Positions 59,382 through 64,000 of a stretch of DNA of 64,000 nucleotides are shown in pieces. The DNA comes from Diplosphaera chodatii (lineage: Eukaryota > Chlorophyta > Trebouxiophyceae > Prasiolales > Stichococcaceae). Location: NCBI GenBank assembly GCA_032358165.1, contig JAALGY010000019.1:1860001-1924000 (forward strand), written 5' to 3'. The translations under genes were made by a program, and so were the position numbers. Numbering within the stretch: the first letter of the stretch is position 1; the number at the start of each line of letters is the position of its first letter. The notes under the pieces are model-generated. The model saw only the letters and a list, made by a program, of their open reading frames with translations. It ran no database searches and was not told the origin of the DNA.

Positions 59382-60472
59382 GAGCATGGCACCCAAAGCT
59401 GGTACCAAGCTGGATTGATTTGTGTATATAAGGCTGTCTGTGTTGGCGGGGGTGGTAGATGTGAATGGTCGGACTGGAAGCTGAGGCGACAGTGGGCGTT
59501 GCCGGCTCTGCCACAATCAACAACGGGGACTAGGCATGTAGATGGGTTTACTCAGGGTTGTGTACCACTTGATTGCTGCGCAAACCACGCGGGCCCTCTT
59601 CAACAGCATCACGTGCGTGAAGGTAACTGCCCCATACTACGGCGAGCTGCCTTTGGTGCCTTCGAGTCAGTGTGAGGATGAGCGCAGCATTTCAGGTGTT
59701 TGCACCGTGTCATAAGTTGTCAGCAGACCTGTTTCCAGCCGTCGGGTTATTACTACGCCCAAGACCGCCACAAATCTTGGAGTTCATCCCGCTTTGCAGC
59801 CGCTCTGCAGCCGCTCTCCAAGCCTGCGGCTGGCTGTGCGCATGTGCAAAGGTGAGGCAATGTTGTAGGCGCCATGCGAGCAGCTCATGGCGGTTTGCAT
59901 TAACAGTAGGGTGATTCAAACTCTCCAGTGGTGCAGCCATTTGCGTGCGGTGACGATTCACATGCATGGCACACAGCATCACATCGCCCGTTCCCCGGTG
60001 CACCTTTGCTCGTAGCTGCTCTGCTCAAGTGCTCAAGGCTGCACGTTCTGCTGGTTACTACCGCCTGGAGGTCTGCAATGACTGTTGGTAGTGGTCGCTC
60101 TTGATCGCTTTTGGCATACTCATTGCAGCACTTGGCACCACATGCAGTCGATCCAGGGTGTCCTGGGGTGCATTCATGTTCGAGGATGAGGCCGGTGCAA
60201 AGCATTTGGCACGTTGTTGGCAGCCTGCCTGCAGCTCTGCACTCGGGTTTGCGCTGCTGCAGGACACTGTGCTGCTGTCATGGTGCGTGCGTGGTGGCAG
60301 AATGCTTTTCACGCCACGGCGGCGACGCCAATGGTGGCATGCTGCTGACATCTGTGCTGCCTGCAGTGACCGCCGTTCTGCTATGCAGAGGGTGTTGTTG
60401 CCATTGCTGGCGATCGTGATGTTGTCGCTGTCACAACACCTGGCTGCATGTTGGCACAGTATATCGTCTATC
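59382..60472. other. Intergenic, no clear gene
   Basis: Short frames on both strands with no recognisable blocks. May contain the remainder of the hypothetical gene at 58875. Confidence 0.35.
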
Positions 60473-61050
60473 GTCTGGTTGTGCGGACCTCGTGCCTTCG
60501 CCCGTTACCATACCTTTGGACATGGTGAATCTACTCCATCACCCATGCCAACCGCTGAGTTAAACGGACCAGTTGTCAGGTTGCGAGTTCGCACTGTCGA
60601 GCTGCTGATCAGCCGATGGATGGTGTCTGCATGTTGTACTGCTTGAGAACAGAGGTGTACGGTTGGCAGACAGACTCGACTTTCGCATGACGGCATGAGT
60701 TGTCGGGGTAGCATCTGCATGGTTTCATGGTTTCAGTGACTCACTAATAAATAACATACGCGCAATGAAGGAATACCCAGCTCACGCCTCATGCAGCATG
60801 GCCCGACATTGCATCTGCAGGCCAGCACCTGATGACTTCAATGCTATGCCCACTACACCAACTGCACCAGTGCATTTGAGCATGCACCTTCAGCCAACTT
60901 GCTCCTGCATGTACTGGATCAGCGGCGTGCAGCTCTCCAGCTTGACGCTCTGCACGTCAGCAGTCCCATGAAATAGGCGCGCTGCCATTGGTAGACATTG
61001 AAGTGCTGGCTCCTTCATAAAGCTATCAGAGTTGGGGGATGATCAAGATG
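60473..61050. repeat. Segmental duplication, copy B (unoccupied site)
   Basis: Partner of 57553-58646 without the inserted ~445-bp element. It overlaps the last ~12 codons of the coiled-coil gene on the minus strand. Confidence 0.8.
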
Positions 61051-62632
61051 GTGGTGCAGCAGAATGCATTCCTGGGACAGGCGCACCTTGAGGGCAGCGT
61101 TCTCTGCACGCAGCTGCGTCACCATCGCATCGCGCTCCTGCAGCTGCATGCGGAGCTGCTGCACCTCCGCCTCGAGTGCCAGCATGCTGCCGACCGCCGC
61201 TGCCGCCTGCAGTGCAGCAGGCCCAGCCGCTGACACGACATGTCAGGCGTGCAAAGATCGGCCCACAAAGCCGAGCCTTCGCGGCGGCTCCCTGTTGCAA
61301 ACAGGAACTGCCACAACGCCTGGTTCCTGCTTGTGGTGCCTTGCCTCTGCATGCGCGCACTCCAACTCCGCCTGATGGGTGCTGCGCCACAATGCCGCCA
61401 CCGGCTGCATGGCGGCGCTCTGCATGCTGCCATCCATGCTGCCGTCTGGACCCTATGAGCACCATCGTGTGCAAAGCATGAGTGCTGTGCTGGAGCATTG
61501 ATACTGGCGGCGAACTGCAGAGAGCTGGTCCTCATGAAGGCAGGAGCGCCTGCAGGCCTTTGCCGGCCCAGCTCATCAAGCGCTTTTAATGATGTTGTTC
61601 AACACAGCAGTCCAGCGTGCGCACCTGGTCAGATGCTGGCGTTGGCTCCTGGCTACCATGGCTGCGCAATTGTGAATGCACCCCCTCTCGGATCGGCCGG
61701 CTGCCAGCATCGCCTGCCTGTAGTGAAGATATCATATTGGTGCAAGATGTACCTATTGCACACCGTTTGGTGTAGCAATATGCAGTCCCAATCGCGTAGA
61801 AAGTCGTGCAAGCTGCACACAGCTACCATGGATGGCGTCGCCAAGTGTGCTGACAGACCACAATAGATGGCCTCGTCTGGTCAGGCGCAGGCAACCATGT
61901 CAACTTGTCAACGGGTCGCACCTGCACATCGAGTCCGGCGCCCTGCTCACGCTGAAGTCTGGCATCATGTTGCTGGCTGGCAACCTGACGGCTCAATTGC
62001 GCCATTGTTGCCAGTAAAGCTTCGCGCTCAGACGCTGCAGCTGCCTCCCTTGCTTTCTTCTTCCGCTTGTGTTTCGCATTGTACCCTCTTTGCCTCTGCA
62101 ATCTGGCCTGCCTCTGAAGTGGATCAAATACGTGGACATCGTGTCCGCTTGCCTGGCGCTAGCTGCACCATGCACCATCATCAGAAATCCCTTCAGTACT
62201 AGGGACTGCCAGCGCTGCTGACTCCTGCTCCTGCACCACCGATAACGATATGCTGGGACGCTGATGAGATGATACCGAGAACATCACATGCATGACGGCC
62301 CCAAGACACACCGTGGCGAATGCGAGCCGGCCTATGAGCTACCCCGCTGGCATGCCTTCAGTCTGCGTGACCGGCGCCGCTGCTGGCTGAGGGACTGGTG
62401 CTGTTGCTGGCAGTGAGGCAGGTACCACGACTGTGATCTGTGCCACCCCTGCGGCACGCTGGGACCTGGCCGCGCTGCGCTTCTGGGTGCCTTCGCGTGC
62501 CTGCTGCCGCTTCCGGTCTAGGCGCTGTCTTTTCAGCTGTCTCCAGCGCGCCGTGGAGGCAGCGCTCTCGGCACGTTGCTTCTCCTTCTTTGCTGCCAAC
62601 TCAGCGTCAGTGCAGCTTTCGCCTCTTGGCAT
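61015..62632 (-). CDS. Basic, coiled-coil (zipper-like) protein
   Basis: The first exon (ATG 62632) gives MPRGESCTDAELAAKKEKQR, then a Lys/Arg/Gln-rich helix (TARWRQLKRQRLDRKRQQAR) and a Pro/Ala-rich stretch. A second exon (62101 to about 61920) has YNAKHKRKKKAREAAAASER then EALLATMAQLSRQVASQQ. The last exon (61236-61015) has a heptad pattern, MLALEAEVQQLRMQLQERDA and MVTQLRAENAALKVRL, ending LIAL. An intermediate exon near 61430-61340 (ALWRSTHQAELECAHAEARH) is plausible. A basic stretch plus a leucine-zipper-like coil suggests a DNA-binding or scaffold protein. The spacing does not cleanly fit the bZIP signature, so I do not call it one. Joining these exons is inferred from strand and order. 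Confidence 0.45.
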
Positions 62633-63005
62633 TTAGGCACATCGGGGTCCGCAGCAAACGTGAGTGACAGACGACGTGCAATATACTTGATGCTACTGCC
62701 TCGAAGCCTGTGACAAAGGTAAAGCGCGTGCTGGTAACCAATTTATGGCGATCACCTCTGCAAAGGTGACTTGAGGCAGCATGTGTACTGCTGCACCCGT
62801 ACAAGTTCTGGGACTCAGCAACACATGCCAATACATACTGCCGGTGGCATAGTGCCGCAAGTAAGAGACAGCAGTTGTTCGAGTGAACGATAGCTGGTGC
62901 GTGCTGAGCCCATCTGGTGACAGTAGCTCATTTAACACCTCCCTGCCACGGATCTTGTATACAGTACGCTCTGCTGGCGTGCAACATGCATCATGGTCTG
63001 CTGCT

Positions 63006-64000
63006 TCACGCACCATCACGAGTGCCAGACCACGACATGCAGTACAGGTGGTCGTCACGGCAGCCAAACACAACACGGCAGCCGAAGGCAACAGGCGTAC
63101 TGAAAGTCTCAGCTGACATGGCTACCGCCGCCGCCACCGTCGCTGCCCCTGCCGCTTGCTCGGCGGTCTTTTGAGACACGACTGCACAGTGGTCGGCGGC
63201 GGCGGCGGCCTCTTCAATTGCCTTGCAGGATATGCATGTGCTGCCTGAGATCTCAACAACACCAGCTGCTCCTGGTCCGGCGGTCCATGCAACGTGCTGC
63301 CTGTGCGCGCAGGCTGGCGCTGCAGCAGAGCCTGCTGCTGGCGGCAGCAGCGGCGGGCCGAGCACCACACTGGACCTCAGTGGCACAGCTGGGCCGCTGC
63401 TGTTGACGCTTGCGCCGCCGCCGCCACCACCACCACGCACGTCATACGCCCACAGCAGGCGGCCGCAGCGGATGCAGAGCCCACTCAGCCGCCCGGCCTG
63501 GTCTGCCGCCAACACGACTGTGGCTGCCGCGCTATGGGTACCAGTCACGCCGACGCTAGACACTGACTGCACGCTGCCCCCGCCACTGCTGCACAAGCTG
63601 CTGCTGTGCGGGTCAGCACCGACGCTGCCCGATGCCGGCGGCAGCAGGCTGAGTGGCGCGAAGATCGGCGCGCCCACTTGTGCACTCCAAAGCACCTCCA
63701 GATCTGCAGCAAGACGACCGACCCTAGGCACTTCCACCCCATGACCCACACCTCAGACTCTTTCGCTTGTAAATGTACCTTATCGGCACGTTCAGCATGT
63801 GGCCTGCACCTGTGGACAGCGCCAGTACGTCGCCCGCCACGGTGGCGCACACGATCGTGCCGCTGGCTGCATCGACCGCGGGGCGGCCAAAAACGGGTGA
63901 GCCAGCGGCCGCAGCAACAGCGGCAGCACACACACCAGCGGCGCCTGCATCTGCGGCTCCAACCCGCAGCTCTGCACATTGTGCAGCACCTGGCGCTGCG
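63006..64000 (-). CDS. PQQ/beta-propeller domain protein, C-terminal part (possibly AASDH-like; runs off right edge)
   Basis: Exon 63006-63749 and the exon near 63800-63960 read toward lower coordinates. They contain repeated propeller blades: GSPVFGRPAVDAASGTIVCA plus TVAGDVLALSTG, then LEVLWSAQVGAPIFAPL, VVLAADQAGRLSGLCIRCGR plus LLWAYDVRG, and the final FSTPVAFGCRVVFGCRDDHL plus YCMSW, with the stop near 63006. The blade pattern (PxFxxP, VVxGxxDGxLYCL) matches the PQQ-like propeller at the end of acyl-CoA synthetase family member 4 (AASDH). Other PQQ-propeller proteins fit too. The adenylation and carrier domains that would settle it lie outside the window. Long Gly/Ser/Ala insertions are present. 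Confidence 0.58.

Overview
This is nuclear DNA from a eukaryote, most likely a green alga (Chlorophyta). Genes are broken by many short GT-AG introns (a few look like GC-AG). Coding exons are GC-rich with alanine, glycine and glutamine homopolymers. Two genes appear to encode plastid-targeted proteins. Telomere-like TTTAGGG repeats occur, and no bacterial operon structure is visible. All gene models were joined by eye from exon-sized open frames, GT/AG borders and recalled protein families, so outer limits are approximate.

Layout, left to right. 1-3092 (-): 5' half of a strumpellin (WASH complex) gene. 3667-6194 (-): TPR plus serine-hydrolase fusion, head to head with a DUF1802 gene (6617-8180, +). 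8181-11363: gene-free, repeat-rich block holding an array of eight ~143-bp repeats, a circularly permuted tRNA-Cys(GCA) gene, a 62-bp direct repeat and one copy of a ~445-bp dispersed repeat. 11364-15593 (+): F-box-like/LRR gene. 16081-16785 (-): transposase-like HTH fragment. 17938-19704 (+): DUF2786/DUF7168-type gene. 20219-23821 (-): complete 14-exon glucose-6-phosphate dehydrogenase. 24418-30062 (-): bromodomain gene. 31610-33740 (+): AAA/STAND-type ATPase. 34979-36347 (-) and 37514-38975 (+): two plastid-like conserved proteins flanking a hAT-type MITE. 39171-40331 (-): ciliary-type thioredoxin-like protein. 40927-44797 (-): RCC1. 45450-46841 (+): CCDC137-like nucleolar protein. 48193-54244 (+): secreted or membrane LRR protein. 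55085-57419 (-): HAD class-B acid phosphatase. 57553-61040: duplicated, transposon-invaded segment. 61015-62632 (-): basic coiled-coil gene. 63006 to the window end (-): PQQ/beta-propeller C-terminus.

The genes are ordinary dispersed housekeeping or regulatory genes with no evident pathway cluster. The outstanding feature is the permuted tRNA-Cys gene on the minus strand at 10253-10354. Its 3' half lies upstream of its 5' half, and the two rejoin at the canonical 37/38 position into a full cloverleaf with U73. It sits against a tandem array whose every unit carries a fragment of the tRNA 5' half.
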